Shown: positions 24,050-32,879, counted from the stretch's first letter. The stretch: 64,000 nucleotides of DNA from Acetobacter cibinongensis (GCF_000963925.1 NZ_BAMV01000011.1:62001-126000), one strand, 5' to 3'. Program-made: numbers and translations. Notes: generated by a model not told the origin, from the sequence alone.

Positions 24050-26152
24050 TCAGCCAGCCTGGCGGCGGGCTGCTTCCAGTACGGCTTCTGGTGTAAAGCC
24101 AAATTTTGTCATCAGCTTGGCTGCTGGCGCAGAGGCACCAAAACCACGCATGGCAATAATGTCGCCTGTCAGGCCAGCATAGCGGTCCCAGCCAATGGCG
24201 GAGGCAGCTTCAATAACAACACGGCCTGTAATGGCAGGGGGCAGCACATTGTCACGGTAGGACTGGGGCTGTGCTTCAAACAGTTCCCAACTTGGCATGG
24301 ACACAACGCGGGCGGGAATGCCGTCAGCGCTCAGGGCTTCGTAAGCGGAGACAGCCAGAGACAGTTCACTGCCGGAGGCAATGAGGATAACCTTGGGGGT
24401 CTCTTTGCTATCTGCCAGAACGTAGGCCCCTTTTGCCACGCCAGATGCAGGAGCATAGCGGTTGCGGTCCAGCGTAGGCAGGTTCTGGCGGCTGAGCGCC
24501 AGTGCTACAGGGCCGTCCTGCTTGGCAATAAGGAAGCGCCACGCTTCAGCAACTTCGTTGGCGTCACCGGGGCGTATGGTTGTCATGCCCGGTGTGGCCC
24601 GCAACTGCACCAGCTGTTCGATTGGCTGATGGGTTGGGCCGTCTTCACCTACGCCAATGGAGTCATGCGTAAAGATGTACGTTACTGGCTGCTGCATAAG
24701 GGCTGCCAGACGGATGGGCGCCTTCATGTAATCAGAAAAGATCAGGAAGCCAGCGCAGAATGGGCGTAGGCCATACAGCGCCATGCCGTTAACAATGGCC
24801 CCCATGGCGTGTTCGCGCACACCAAAGTGGAAGTTACGACCAGCGTAAGAGCCGTTCCATTCCTTCGGCTGGAAGCTTTCTTCGCCTTTCAGCAGGGTTT
24901 TGGTGGACGGGGCAAGGTCAGCAGAGCCGCCCAGAAGCCAAGGCAACTTGCTGGCGACCGCATTCAGCACTTCACCTGAGCTTGCGCGGGACGCAATGCC
25001 TTTTTCGCTGGCTTCATAGGTCGGGATAGCTGAATCCCAACCTTCTGGCAGCGTGCCACTGAATATGGCGTCCAGTTCAGCCGCCTGCTCAGGGTACTGC
25101 GCCCGGTAGGATGCAAACAGCTTTTCCCACTCAGCACGGGCTTTGGCGCCGCGGGCACCAAGGCCGTCCTGCATGTGGGCCTGTACGCCTTCCGGCACAT
25201 AAAAGCTTTTGTCTTCCGGCCAGCCATAGGCTTTTTTGGTGGCCTGAATTTCAGCATCGCCCAAAGGTTCACCGTGGGCGGCAGCAGTGCCAGCCTTGGT
25301 GGGTGCACCCCACGCAATCACGGAACGGACCAGAATAAAGGTGGGGCGTGTTGTGTCCGCCTTGGCCTGAGCCAGAAGGTCTTTCAGGGCTGCTGTGTCG
25401 TTGGCATCTGCCAGTTCCAGCACCTGCCAGCCATAGGCAGCAAAACGCTCGGCCACGTTTTCTGTCAGGGCAATATCGGTGGAACCTTCAATGGAGATGC
25501 GGTTTGCATCATACATCCAGACAAGGTTGCCCAGTTTGAGGTGCCCGGCGGTAGAGGCAGCTTCACCAGAGATACCTTCCATCATGTCACCGTCCCCGCA
25601 CAGGGTGTAAACATGGTGGTTGAACAGCTCAAAACCCGGTTTGTTGTAGCGTGCGGCTAGCCATTTTTCGGCCATGGCCATGCCTACTGAATTGCCACAG
25701 CCCTGACCCAGTGGGCCGGTTGTGGTTTCAACGCCTGTGGTGTGCCCATATTCCGGGTGGCCGGGGGTTTTGGAGTCAAACTGGCGGAACTGCTGGAGGT
25801 CTTCCAGTGTCAGGGCAGGAGCGTTTGTCACCTTGCCCTGTGTAACCTGACGCACACCAGCCAGATAAATCAGGGAATAGATCAGCATGGAGGCATGACC
25901 GATGGACAGCACAAACCGGTCACGATTAGGCCAGAGCGGGTCTGCCGGGTCGTAATTCAGCACATCCTGCCACAGCGTATAGGCAACCGGTGCCAGCGCC
26001 ATGGCGGTGCCGGGGTGGCCGGAGTTGGCTTTCTGCACGCCATCCATGGAAAGGGTGCGGATGGTATTGATACACAGGGTATCGAGAGTGGCCGTCCCGC
26101 CAGCTTCCGCACCGTGCGGTGCGCGGAGAGGGGTGGGAAATAAGGCGCGCAT
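24050..26152 (-). CDS. tkt: transketolase
   Basis: 700 residues from the ATG at 26150-26152, which has a strong RBS (GGAGGA at 26162-26167, nine bases away). An upstream in-frame start would add 27 residues without homology. Thiamine-diphosphate motifs are present: QKANSGHPGTAMALAP, GPLGQGCGNSVGMAMAEK, the GDGDMMEGISGEA motif for cofactor, FGVREHAMGAIVNGMA with the catalytic Glu, and DSIGVGEDGPTHQPIE. It moves two-carbon units between sugar phosphates. It is the first gene of the tkt, tal-pgi, gnd, HAD unit. Confidence 0.97.
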   Translation of the reverse strand: MRALFPTPLRAPHGAEAGGTATLDTLCINTIRTLSMDGVQKANSGHPGTAMALAPVAYTLWQDVLNYDPADPLWPNRDRFVLSIGHASMLIYSLIYLAGVRQVTQGKVTNAPALTLEDLQQFRQFDSKTPGHPEYGHTTGVETTTGPLGQGCGNSVGMAMAEKWLAARYNKPGFELFNHHVYTLCGDGDMMEGISGEAASTAGHLKLGNLVWMYDANRISIEGSTDIALTENVAERFAAYGWQVLELADANDTAALKDLLAQAKADTTRPTFILVRSVIAWGAPTKAGTAAAHGEPLGDAEIQATKKAYGWPEDKSFYVPEGVQAHMQDGLGARGAKARAEWEKLFASYRAQYPEQAAELDAIFSGTLPEGWDSAIPTYEASEKGIASRASSGEVLNAVASKLPWLLGGSADLAPSTKTLLKGEESFQPKEWNGSYAGRNFHFGVREHAMGAIVNGMALYGLRPFCAGFLIFSDYMKAPIRLAALMQQPVTYIFTHDSIGVGEDGPTHQPIEQLVQLRATPGMTTIRPGDANEVAEAWRFLIAKQDGPVALALSRQNLPTLDRNRYAPASGVAKGAYVLADSKETPKVILIASGSELSLAVSAYEALSADGIPARVVSMPSWELFEAQPQSYRDNVLPPAITGRVVIEAASAIGWDRYAGLTGDIIAMRGFGASAPAAKLMTKFGFTPEAVLEAARRQAG

Positions 26153-26631
26153 ACTGACCTGTCCTCCAAAATGGGCGTTAAGTGGCCCGCAAAAATAGCC
26201 AAAGGCACGGCAAACAGGGCTGTTTTTGCCCAAATACCCTGTAAGCTCCGCCGCAAGCGCACAATCACACGCTCAGGGACTACTCGGCAAGAGAAGACGG
26301 CGCCGCAGGCGCGGGATCTTTTATAACAAGGGCATAATGCTGCCATCAGCCTTTGTCCCGCAGCACTCCCGTCCTGCCCTTAGGCCTTTATAATGTGTTT
26401 GTGGTCATACGAACGTTTGGTGGCGGGAAGGGAGCGTAATCCACCCTTTCACATACCCGTGATGTGGTTCCCTGGCGGACATGTTGCCTGTGGTCGGCTG
26501 GAAAAGAGAGAAACGCTGCACAGTCTGCTGCGTTTGCGCTATGACAGACATAACGGGACGAGGAGGGCGCAGACTAAGCCCCATAGACCGTGCCGTGCCA
26601 GTAACCCACCAGATGCCCGGAGTGTGGCCCT
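26153..26631. other. divergent promoter region of tkt and the ankyrin gene
   Basis: About 480 bases with no credible gene. The tkt RBS is at 26162-26167. A TATAAT sequence on the plus strand (26389-26394) may be a -10 box for the ankyrin gene, but no -35 at proper distance is visible. A small hairpin GCGCC-gca-GGCGC (26300-26312) is followed by GGGATCTTTT. No tRNA or known riboswitch is seen. Confidence 0.4.
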
Positions 26632-27171
26632 ATGACAGTAAACCCCAATCAGGACACAACACAGGCACCTGCTGGCGATTTTACGCCACAGCAGATTGAA
26701 GCCTTGTTCATGAATGCCGCCCGTGACGGGGAGGCAGATCTACTCACCAGTTTTCTGGAAGCAGGAATGAGCCCGGATCTGCGCGCTGAAAAAGGTTATA
26801 CCCCCCTCATTCTGGCCTCTTATAATGGGCATGTTGAAGCCGTTGCTACCTTGCTGAAGCATGGCGCAAACCCGGATTTGCAGGATGATAAAGGGGCTAC
26901 TGCTCTGGCCGGGGTGGCTTTTAAGGGCTTCCTGCCCATCGCGCATGTTCTGCTGGAAGCTGGGGCAGGGGTGGATGTCGCCAATGGCGTAGGCCGCACC
27001 CCGCTTATGTTTGCTGTCATGTTCGGGCGTGATGATATGGCACGCTTTCTTCTTAAAGCCGGTGCCAATCCCACCCGGCGGGATGGAGAGGGGCTGAGTG
27101 CGCTTGATCTGGCACAGCGCCAAGGCAACACGGTTTTAGCGGCCGCCATGCAGGATATGGCCGCAAGCTGA
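26632..27171 (+). CDS. ankyrin-repeat protein
   Basis: A 179-residue cytoplasmic protein made of about four ankyrin repeats after a 35-residue start. Repeats are seen at KGYTPLILASYNGHVEAVATLLKHG, at KGATALAGVAFKGFLPIAHVLLEAG, at GRTPLMFAVMFGRDDMARFLLKAG, and a degenerate last one at GLSALDLAQRQG. The first half-repeat (NAARDGEADLLTSFLEAGM) caps the stack. There is no signal peptide. Ankyrin stacks bind other proteins; the partner is unknown. RBS GGAG lies 11 bases before the ATG. A strong intrinsic terminator (27246-27279) follows the gene. Confidence 0.9.
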   Translation: MTVNPNQDTTQAPAGDFTPQQIEALFMNAARDGEADLLTSFLEAGMSPDLRAEKGYTPLILASYNGHVEAVATLLKHGANPDLQDDKGATALAGVAFKGFLPIAHVLLEAGAGVDVANGVGRTPLMFAVMFGRDDMARFLLKAGANPTRRDGEGLSALDLAQRQGNTVLAAAMQDMAAS

Positions 27172-27245
27172 AGGCGGCCAGTCAGAAATATAGACTCAAG
27201 GGTGGCTGGGCTTTTTCCGACTAGTGCCTTACGCTAAGGGAACAA

Positions 27246-27279
27246 AGGCGGCCAACCGTGTTGTGCCGCCTGTTTTTTT
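27246..27279 (+). terminator. strong intrinsic terminator directly upstream of hisC
   Basis: AGGCGGC (27246-27252) pairs with GCCGCCT (27265-27271). CAAC (27253-27256) pairs with GTTG (27260-27263), leaving one bulged T. A G and seven T follow (27273-27279). This is a textbook terminator on the plus strand and should end the ankyrin transcript. It finishes only 17 bases before the hisC start codon. Confidence 0.85.
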
Positions 27280-27295
27280 CTGCGCGGATAGTCAC

Positions 27296-28363
27296 ATGAG
27301 CCGTTTCTGGAGCCCCCTCGTTCACCGTCTTACCCCCTACGTGCCAGGGGAGCAGCCCAAGATGGCGGACCTTATCAAGCTCAATACGAACGAGTTTCCC
27401 TACGGTCCGTCCCCCCGCGCGCTGGACGCCATGCGTGCCGCTGCGGATGACACACTGCGCCTCTATCCGGACCCAACCGCGCTTGCCCTGCGCACCGCAC
27501 TGGCAGAGCGTGTTGGGCTGACGGCTGAGAACGTCTTTGTTGGCAATGGGTCAGATGAAGTGCTGGCACATGCCTTTCAGGCTTTCTTCAACCACGGTGA
27601 CCCGCTGCTGTTCTCTGATGTCACTTACAGTTTTTATAAAGTTTATTGCGGCCTGTATGACCTGCCGTACCGGCTGGTGCCCCTGACAGAAAATATGGCT
27701 GTGCAGGTGGAAGATTTCACAGCCCCCTGTAGCGGCGTAGTGATAGCCAACCCCAATGCCCCGACAGGTACAGCCGTAGGGCTGGATGCCATCAAACGTC
27801 TGCTTGCCATGCACCCTGACCGCGTGGTGCTGGTGGATGAGGCCTATGTCGATTTTGGAGCCGAAAGCGTCGTGTCTTTGGTGAAAGACCACTCTAACCT
27901 GCTGGTCGTGCAAACTTTCTCCAAGTCCCGCGCCTTGGCTGGCGCACGCGTGGGCTTTGCGTACGCCCAGCCTGAGCTGATTGAAGGCCTTGTGCGGGTA
28001 AAGGACAGCTTCAATTCCTACCCGCTGGATCGTATCGCGCAGGCAGGGGCTACGGCTGCCGTGCAGGATGAAGCCTGGTTCCGTCAAGGCATTGAAAAAG
28101 TTATCTCTTCCCGCACCATGCTGTCCGCTGGCTTAACGGGGCTGGGTTTCGAGGTATTGCCATCTCAGGCCAATTTTGTATATGCTCGGCACGCTGACCG
28201 CGATGCAGCACAACTGGCCGCCAGCCTGCGGGAGCGCGCCATTATTGTTCGGCATCTGCGGGGTGAGCGTACGTCTTCATGGCTGCGTATAACGGTCGGA
28301 ACCGACCCGCAGTGCAACATGCTGCTCTCAGCCCTGCGGGACATCCTGCACCGCAACAGCTGA
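27296..28363 (+). CDS. hisC: histidinol-phosphate aminotransferase
   Basis: 355 residues from the ATG at 27296. An upstream GTG in frame (27224) would read through the terminator hairpin and add 24 unrelated residues. It is a fold-type I PLP aminotransferase of the HisC group: [13 protein letters not shown], then [20 protein letters not shown] (152-160), [10 protein letters not shown], the PLP Lys210 in [14 protein letters not shown], and LRITVGT near the end. HisC transfers an amino group from glutamate to imidazole-acetol phosphate in histidine synthesis. Close relatives act on aromatic amino acids. No other his gene is nearby. The RBS is weak. Confidence 0.88.
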   Translation: MSRFWSPLVHRLTPYVPGEQPKMADLIKLNTNEFPYGPSPRALDAMRAAADDTLRLYPDPTALALRTALAERVGLTAENVFVGNGSDEVLAHAFQAFFNHGDPLLFSDVTYSFYKVYCGLYDLPYRLVPLTENMAVQVEDFTAPCSGVVIANPNAPTGTAVGLDAIKRLLAMHPDRVVLVDEAYVDFGAESVVSLVKDHSNLLVVQTFSKSRALAGARVGFAYAQPELIEGLVRVKDSFNSYPLDRIAQAGATAAVQDEAWFRQGIEKVISSRTMLSAGLTGLGFEVLPSQANFVYARHADRDAAQLAASLRERAIIVRHLRGERTSSWLRITVGTDPQCNMLLSALRDILHRNS

Positions 28364-28367
28364 ACCT

Positions 28368-28413
28368 CCACGCTCTTCCACCCAGTGTTTTGCCGGGTGG
28401 GGAAAGTGCGTGG
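28368..28413. other. long imperfect hairpin after hisC
   Basis: CCACGC (28368-28373) pairs with GCGTGG (28408-28413). TTCCACCC (28376-28383) pairs with most of GGGTGGGGAA (28395-28404). No T-run follows. It begins five bases past the hisC stop, so it may be a 3'-end structure of the hisC transcript. Confidence 0.5.
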
Positions 28414-28540
28414 ACTTTGCATCAATATTCAGGGTGACACTTGTCCCTTGCCTGCCACGCAGACAGGGGGCCTATTTTTATGTGCTTTCTGGCAAGTGCT
28501 GCTGCATTGCCGAAAGTTTTTGAGAGAGGGAGTCAATCTC

Positions 28541-28828
28541 ATGCGGGCATTTCATGGTCAGCTTTCTGACAACCAGCCTATTCGCCGCAATCTGGCTGAA
28601 AAACAGAAGCAATTGCGGGACCTGAAAGAAACTCTGGCTAGCATGAAGTCCCACACATCCCCCGCATTGCGGGACAGTGTGCGGAAACGGATTGCCCAAC
28701 TGGAAGCAGAAGTTACAGCCGCCCCGGCCCTTAAAAGCGGCCAGAAACCTACTGAAGCACGCACGGGTGCAGCACGTGCAGGGGGAGCACCGGCAGGGCA
28801 GGCACGCCGCCCTATGCGTTCACGCTAA
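28541..28828 (+). CDS. small coiled-coil protein of unknown function
   Basis: The start is the ATG at 28541 with an RBS (GAGAGAGGGAG) upstream; 95 residues. Residues 15 to 65 are highly helical and charged (RRNLAEKQKQLRDLKETLASMK, then DSVRKRIAQLEAEV) with heptad-like Leu spacing, so a short coiled coil is likely. The C-terminal 30 residues are Ala/Gly/Arg-rich and very basic, ending RPMRSR, which could contact nucleic acid. No signal peptide or known family. It may be cotranscribed with the CorA-type gene that follows 155 bases later. Confidence 0.6.
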   Translation: MRAFHGQLSDNQPIRRNLAEKQKQLRDLKETLASMKSHTSPALRDSVRKRIAQLEAEVTAAPALKSGQKPTEARTGAARAGGAPAGQARRPMRSR

Positions 28829-28876
28829 GTGCCGCGTGCGCAGGTAGGAGTTTGTAACATCCATCACCCGTGATAT

Positions 28877-28940
28877 GTAGCGGGCGAATCTACAAGGCCT
28901 GACAGTGTGGTGCCGCGCCTATGGTAACGCCTGTCAGACC
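28877..28940 (+). promoter_or_regulatory. structured leader upstream of the CorA-type gene
   Basis: Two stem-loops lie in the 155-base gap. The first pairs GTAG (28877-28880) with CTAC (28890-28893), and one more T-A pair outside. The second pairs CTGACAG (28899-28905) with CTGTCAG (28931-28937), extended by GG/CC across one mismatch. A T-rich stretch (TTTCAATTTT) follows. It may terminate the preceding transcript or act as an untranslated regulator. I cannot match it to a named riboswitch. Confidence 0.4.
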
Positions 28941-28983
28941 TTTCAATTTTGGGTCGTCATTTCGGACAGCAGGGAGTTGAGTG

Positions 28984-30042
28984 ATGGCCGGAACCACCTC
29001 ATCCACCATGCCGGATCTTGTTTCTGAAGGCGGCACGCTTTTGCGGGATGGCCTGATCTGGGCCATTTTCTGCCGCACAGGACATGAACCGATTGAACTT
29101 GAGCGGGATGTTGTCATGCAACGTCTTGCGACAGGCGTCTTCCCGCAGCCTTATGCTGATATGGAAGGCTGGGCGTGGCTGCACTTTGATATTGTGCACA
29201 CCCTCTCCCGCGCACAGATTGAAAGCATCCCCTCGCTGCCAGAAGAAGTCCGGCAGGTTCTGACCAATCTGGAACGCAGCATTCGTCTGGATAATGAAGA
29301 CGAAACGGTATTCGGTGCGCTGCCCGCCTTTGACGACACCACGACCGACGATGACCGCAATGTCAGCACATGGCGCTTTGCCTTGCAGCCTGACCTGCTG
29401 GTGACAACCCGCAGGCACCCCATCCCGGCGTTGGGTGTGGTGTTTCACGAGCTTCAGCGCGGCCTTATTCCGCGCTCTCCGGCCAAGCTGGTTGACCGGG
29501 CTTTGCTGGAATTTGCGGACACCCTGCGCCGTGACTTTGCCCGTCTGGATGACCAGCTTGATCGGGCTGAAGACGTGCTGCTGATGCTTGACCGGGATAC
29601 AGATCTTGGCCGCATGAGCAGCTTGCTTGGTGTTGTACGCCGGCGCTCAACGGAATTGCGGCGTGTCTTGGCTCCTGTGGACCGTATCTTCCGGGATGAA
29701 GAACTGGAACTGCCTGAATGGGCAGAAGATGACCTGCGTGACCGCTCGCAGCGGCAGGTCCATGCTGCATTGGATGACCTTTTGGCCCTTCAGGACCGCG
29801 CGCGGTCCCTGCAGGATGAACTCACGTCCAATCAGGCGGAAGAAACAAACAGACGACTGTATATCGTGTCCGTTGGTACAACTCTTATGCTGCCCGCAAC
29901 GTTCGTGACCGGTTTTTTCGGTATGAACACGGGGGGCATGTTTCTGACTGATGGATCGTGGGGCACGGTGGAAGCCGGGGGCTTCTGCTTCATCATCATG
30001 CTTGGGACATGGTTTGTCCTGAAGTTGACCAAGCTTCTGTAA
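28984..30042 (+). CDS. CorA/ZntB-family divalent-cation transporter
   Basis: 352 residues from the ATG at 28984; a GTG directly before it is less likely because the RBS AGGGAG fits the ATG better. The protein has a large cytoplasmic N-domain with a Trp-rich start (GLIWAIFCRTG, EGWAWLHFDIVHTLS) as in ZntB. A long helical stalk (DRALLEFADTLRRDFARLDDQLDRAED) follows. Two C-terminal membrane helices carry the signature GMN loop (GFFGMNTGG). The family forms pentameric channels for Mg2+, Co2+ or Zn2+. The N-domain resembles ZntB more than CorA, but the ion is not shown. Confidence 0.9.
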   Translation: MAGTTSSTMPDLVSEGGTLLRDGLIWAIFCRTGHEPIELERDVVMQRLATGVFPQPYADMEGWAWLHFDIVHTLSRAQIESIPSLPEEVRQVLTNLERSIRLDNEDETVFGALPAFDDTTTDDDRNVSTWRFALQPDLLVTTRRHPIPALGVVFHELQRGLIPRSPAKLVDRALLEFADTLRRDFARLDDQLDRAEDVLLMLDRDTDLGRMSSLLGVVRRRSTELRRVLAPVDRIFRDEELELPEWAEDDLRDRSQRQVHAALDDLLALQDRARSLQDELTSNQAEETNRRLYIVSVGTTLMLPATFVTGFFGMNTGGMFLTDGSWGTVEAGGFCFIIMLGTWFVLKLTKLL

Positions 30043-30292
30043 AACACGATTCTACAGGTGTTGGGCTCTTGGCCGCTCCTGGGTAAGTGCGCCCACTGGC
30101 TTTGGTAGCCTGGCGCCAAACAGAAGTTTCAAAACAGGTAATTAGAAGAAAGTCTTCTGCTCGCGAAGAGCGTGCACGAAGAAAAGTTGCGCAGACCAAG
30201 CGTTAATCTTTTATGAAATACCTTTTGCGGCTGATGATTTTTGCCAGCTTACGCGCTTAATACGGGGGTCTTAACTTTTGTTATGGTCCCAC

Positions 30293-31648
30293 ATGCTGCA
30301 TTTTGCTCCTTATTCAGCGATGTCTTTGCTCGCGCTGGCCGTCTGCTTTTTGCTGGTATGCGTTTTTGAATTCGTGAATGGTTTTCACGATACCGCTAAC
30401 GCAGTTGCCACTGTTATTTATACTCATTCCCTCAAGCCCAAAGTTGCCGTGCTGCTGTCCGGCTTCATGAACTTTGTAGGGGTTCTGGCAGGCGGTATCA
30501 GCGTGGCATATGGCCTTGTTGAATTGCTGCCAGCGGATGTTCTCTCTCCACCAAACGGGGACCCTGCCGTTCCAATGCTGATAGCCCTGTTTGGCACAGC
30601 ACTGGCGTGGAACCTGTTTACCTGGTGGTTTGGTATTCCCAATTCCAGCTCACATTGCGTGATCGGGGCCCTTATTGGTGTTGCTGTGGGGGATGCCTTT
30701 TTACATACGCGGTCAATCGGGAACAGCGTTGACTGGTCTCAGGTTTGGAAAGTTCTGACCACGCTGGCCATTTCTCCTCTTCTAGGCCTCATTGGTGCAG
30801 GGATTCTGTACACCCTGATGAAAATTTTCATCAAAGACCCAGAATTGTATCAGCCGCCACAGGGTGAAAAGCCTCCGCATAAATTTGTACGTGGCCTGCT
30901 TATCATGACCTGCACAGGCGTGAGCTTTTCCCACGGCAGTAACGATGGGCAGAAGAGCATCGGCCTGATTATGCTGACCATCATTGGTATTCTTCCGGCA
31001 ACTTTTGCCCTTAGCCCCAATGCAGCACCCCACATTGCCCAGATTGCACCGCAAGCTGTGATCGCCGCCCCCTTGATCGACAAGTACGATCATGACGGCC
31101 TGCGGGACGAAGCTGTGGCATCCGTTGCACGCTTGCAGAGCACAGACCCTACAAAGGTTGTGCCCTCCATGCTGCGCGCTGACATTTACGAAGTCATTGC
31201 TGGCCTGAAGGCTGTAGCCTCCAACCCGGAGGCAACGGCTGAAGAAAAGAAGACAGCCAAAACCATCAGCGGCGTCCTTCGCCCGACTGTGGAATATGCA
31301 CCATGGTGGGTCCGTCTTCTGAGCGCTCTTTGCCTGGGTATTGGTACCATGGTGGGGTATAAGCGTATCGTGCATACGCTGGGTGAAAAGATTGGTAACA
31401 CCCATCTGACACCCGCTCAGGGTGCATCGGCCGAACTGGTAGGCGCAGGGCTTATTGCAACTGCGGGTTACACGGGTCTGCCTGTGTCCACCACTCACAT
31501 CATTACCGCAGGTATTGCGGGCACCATGATTGGGTCTGGAAGTGGCATTAATCCGGCCATGCTAACCAAAATCGCACTGGCCTGGGTGTTCACTCTGCCC
31601 ATTACCGTAACAATTGGCGCATGCCTGTTTTATGTCATGAGCATGTAA
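30293..31648 (+). CDS. pit: PiT-type inorganic phosphate transporter
   Basis: 451 residues from the ATG at 30293. A TTG at 30278, with a GGGGG run upstream, is an alternative that adds five residues. The two PiT signature repeats are clear: FVNGFHDTANAVATVIYTHSL near the start, and VSFSHGSNDGQKSIGL in the middle. About ten membrane segments are seen, plus a hydrophilic central loop (EAVASVARLQSTDPTKV...). It is a low-affinity phosphate transporter driven by the ion gradient, in the inner membrane. No PhoB box was found upstream. Confidence 0.94.
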   Translation: MLHFAPYSAMSLLALAVCFLLVCVFEFVNGFHDTANAVATVIYTHSLKPKVAVLLSGFMNFVGVLAGGISVAYGLVELLPADVLSPPNGDPAVPMLIALFGTALAWNLFTWWFGIPNSSSHCVIGALIGVAVGDAFLHTRSIGNSVDWSQVWKVLTTLAISPLLGLIGAGILYTLMKIFIKDPELYQPPQGEKPPHKFVRGLLIMTCTGVSFSHGSNDGQKSIGLIMLTIIGILPATFALSPNAAPHIAQIAPQAVIAAPLIDKYDHDGLRDEAVASVARLQSTDPTKVVPSMLRADIYEVIAGLKAVASNPEATAEEKKTAKTISGVLRPTVEYAPWWVRLLSALCLGIGTMVGYKRIVHTLGEKIGNTHLTPAQGASAELVGAGLIATAGYTGLPVSTTHIITAGIAGTMIGSGSGINPAMLTKIALAWVFTLPITVTIGACLFYVMSM

Positions 31649-31654
31649 AGAAGA

Positions 31655-31697
31655 CTGGCACCCGGAAGGACCGTTTTCAGGGGCTTCTGGGTGCCAG
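31655..31697. terminator. 14-pair hairpin joining the ends of pit and ynfA
   Basis: CTGGCACCCGGAAG (31655-31668) pairs with CTTCTGGGTGCCAG (31684-31697), with one G-T pair. The genes are convergent, and the right arm lies inside the last codons of the YnfA gene. The loop is T-rich. It can serve as a bidirectional 3'-end structure for both transcripts. Confidence 0.55.
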
Positions 31698-32012
31698 CAG
31701 AATAACGAACGCCCCCACAAGGCAAATGGCCGCTCCACAGAGTTCCCACTTATCGGGGGAGCGGCCTTCTACCAGACGCATCCAGAGTAGGGATGCCGTA
31801 ATATAAACGCCGCCATAGGCAGCGTAAGCCCGGCCAGCGCTATCAGCATCAATGCGGGTCAGCAGCAGGGCAAAGAGTGCAAGACTGCACAGCCCCGGCA
31901 GAAGCAACCAGGCTGATTTTCCGTCTTTCAGCCAGAGCCACGCAGCAAAACAGCCTGCTATTTCCGCAAAGCCTGCCAGAATATAAATAACCAGAGGTTT
32001 GAGAAGCAGCAT
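31677..32012 (-). CDS. ynfA: YnfA family (UPF0060) small membrane protein
   Basis: A 111-residue protein with four membrane helices, similar in size and motif to YnfA. Features: [19 protein letters not shown] at the first loop, then [22 protein letters not shown], then [26 protein letters not shown]. The family is distantly related to small multidrug resistance transporters; its substrate is not settled. It is convergent with pit. The last codons form part of a long hairpin. Confidence 0.95.
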   Translation of the reverse strand: MLLLKPLVIYILAGFAEIAGCFAAWLWLKDGKSAWLLLPGLCSLALFALLLTRIDADSAGRAYAAYGGVYITASLLWMRLVEGRSPDKWELCGAAICLVGAFVILLAPRSP

Positions 32013-32036
32013 AAGCAGTGCTCGTCTGTAAGGGGA

Positions 32037-32879
32037 CTACTCGTCTGTGCCTGTGGCGGCGCGGTAAGCAGCCAGAACCTCATCTGTTGGCCCGTCCATA
32101 TGCACACGGCCACCTTCCATCCAGATCAACCTGTTGCACCACGTTTCCAGTATGCTGAGCGCGTGGGACGTAATGACCAGAATATCCGTGCCCCCTACGA
32201 CAGCGTGGAGGCGTTCTGCCGCTCTTTCCTGAAAATGCGCATCGCCAGCCATAAACCACTCATCCATAAGGAGAATTTGTGGGGTGATGGCTGTTGCCAG
32301 ACCGAAGCCCAGCCGTACTCTCATGCCGCTGGAATAAAGCCTGACGGGTAGGTCCAGAAATTCTTCCAGTTGGGCAAAGGCCTCAACGTCTTTTTCCAGT
32401 TGTTCAATCTGGTGTGGGGTTAACCCCTTATGCAGCCCGACAAGAGCAATATTTTCACGCCCTGTCAGCTCTTCGCTCATGCCCGCATTCACATCCAGCA
32501 GGGTCGCAACCTGCCCCTGAATATGCACATTGGGGGCATCCGGCATGTAAATGCCCGCCATAACCCGGAGCAGCGTCGATTTACCGGCCCCGTTATGCCC
32601 AATCAGCCCCACACGTTCTCCGGTCTCAATATGCAGAGAAATATCGTTAAGGGCCTGAACTTCTACAATGCCGTTTTCTGCTTTGGAGAGTGTAACCTCG
32701 CCGCCCGTCCGGTTTTTGTCAGCGGGTGCCAGAAAAGATCGGCCGCGCTTGAGCAGCATCTTCTTGAGGGAGCGTGCCCCCCCATGAAAAATGGGGAAGG
32801 AGAGAGAAAAACTCTCAATATCAATGCTGGAGCGGATGTTATGTTCTGCCTGTGCGGGGGGGGGAGAAGACATGCTCAT
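32037..32879 (-). CDS. ATPase of an ABC-2 polysaccharide exporter (KpsT/Wzt type)
   Basis: A 280-residue ATP-binding subunit. Walker A is GHNGAGKST, the signature is LYSSGMRVRLGFGLA, and Walker B is ILLMDEWF with the catalytic Glu. The N-terminal 70 residues extend before the ATPase core and include RSLKKMLLKRG, seen in LPS/capsule exporters. No C-terminal carbohydrate-binding domain is present, unlike O9a-type Wzt. Its ATG overlaps the permease stop (ATGA), so both are made together. It powers export of a lipid-linked glycan across the inner membrane. No glycosyltransferase lies nearby. Confidence 0.93.
   Translation of the reverse strand: MSMSSPPPAQAEHNIRSSIDIESFSLSFPIFHGGARSLKKMLLKRGRSFLAPADKNRTGGEVTLSKAENGIVEVQALNDISLHIETGERVGLIGHNGAGKSTLLRVMAGIYMPDAPNVHIQGQVATLLDVNAGMSEELTGRENIALVGLHKGLTPHQIEQLEKDVEAFAQLEEFLDLPVRLYSSGMRVRLGFGLATAITPQILLMDEWFMAGDAHFQERAAERLHAVVGGTDILVITSHALSILETWCNRLIWMEGGRVHMDGPTDEVLAAYRAATGTDE

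Noticed and set aside
26153..26233. Longer transketolase starting at 26233
   Set aside because: The added 27 residues have no transketolase similarity, while the ATG at 26152 has a strong GGAGGA ribosome-binding site at correct spacing.
26353..26394. A sigma-70 promoter (TTGTCC ... TATAAT) before the ankyrin gene
   Set aside because: The -10-like box is good, but the spacing to the -35-like box is about 30 bases, too long for a normal promoter.
27224..27295. Extended N-terminus of hisC from a GTG at 27224
   Set aside because: The 24 extra residues run through a strong terminator hairpin and do not look like HisC; the family start matches the ATG at 27296.
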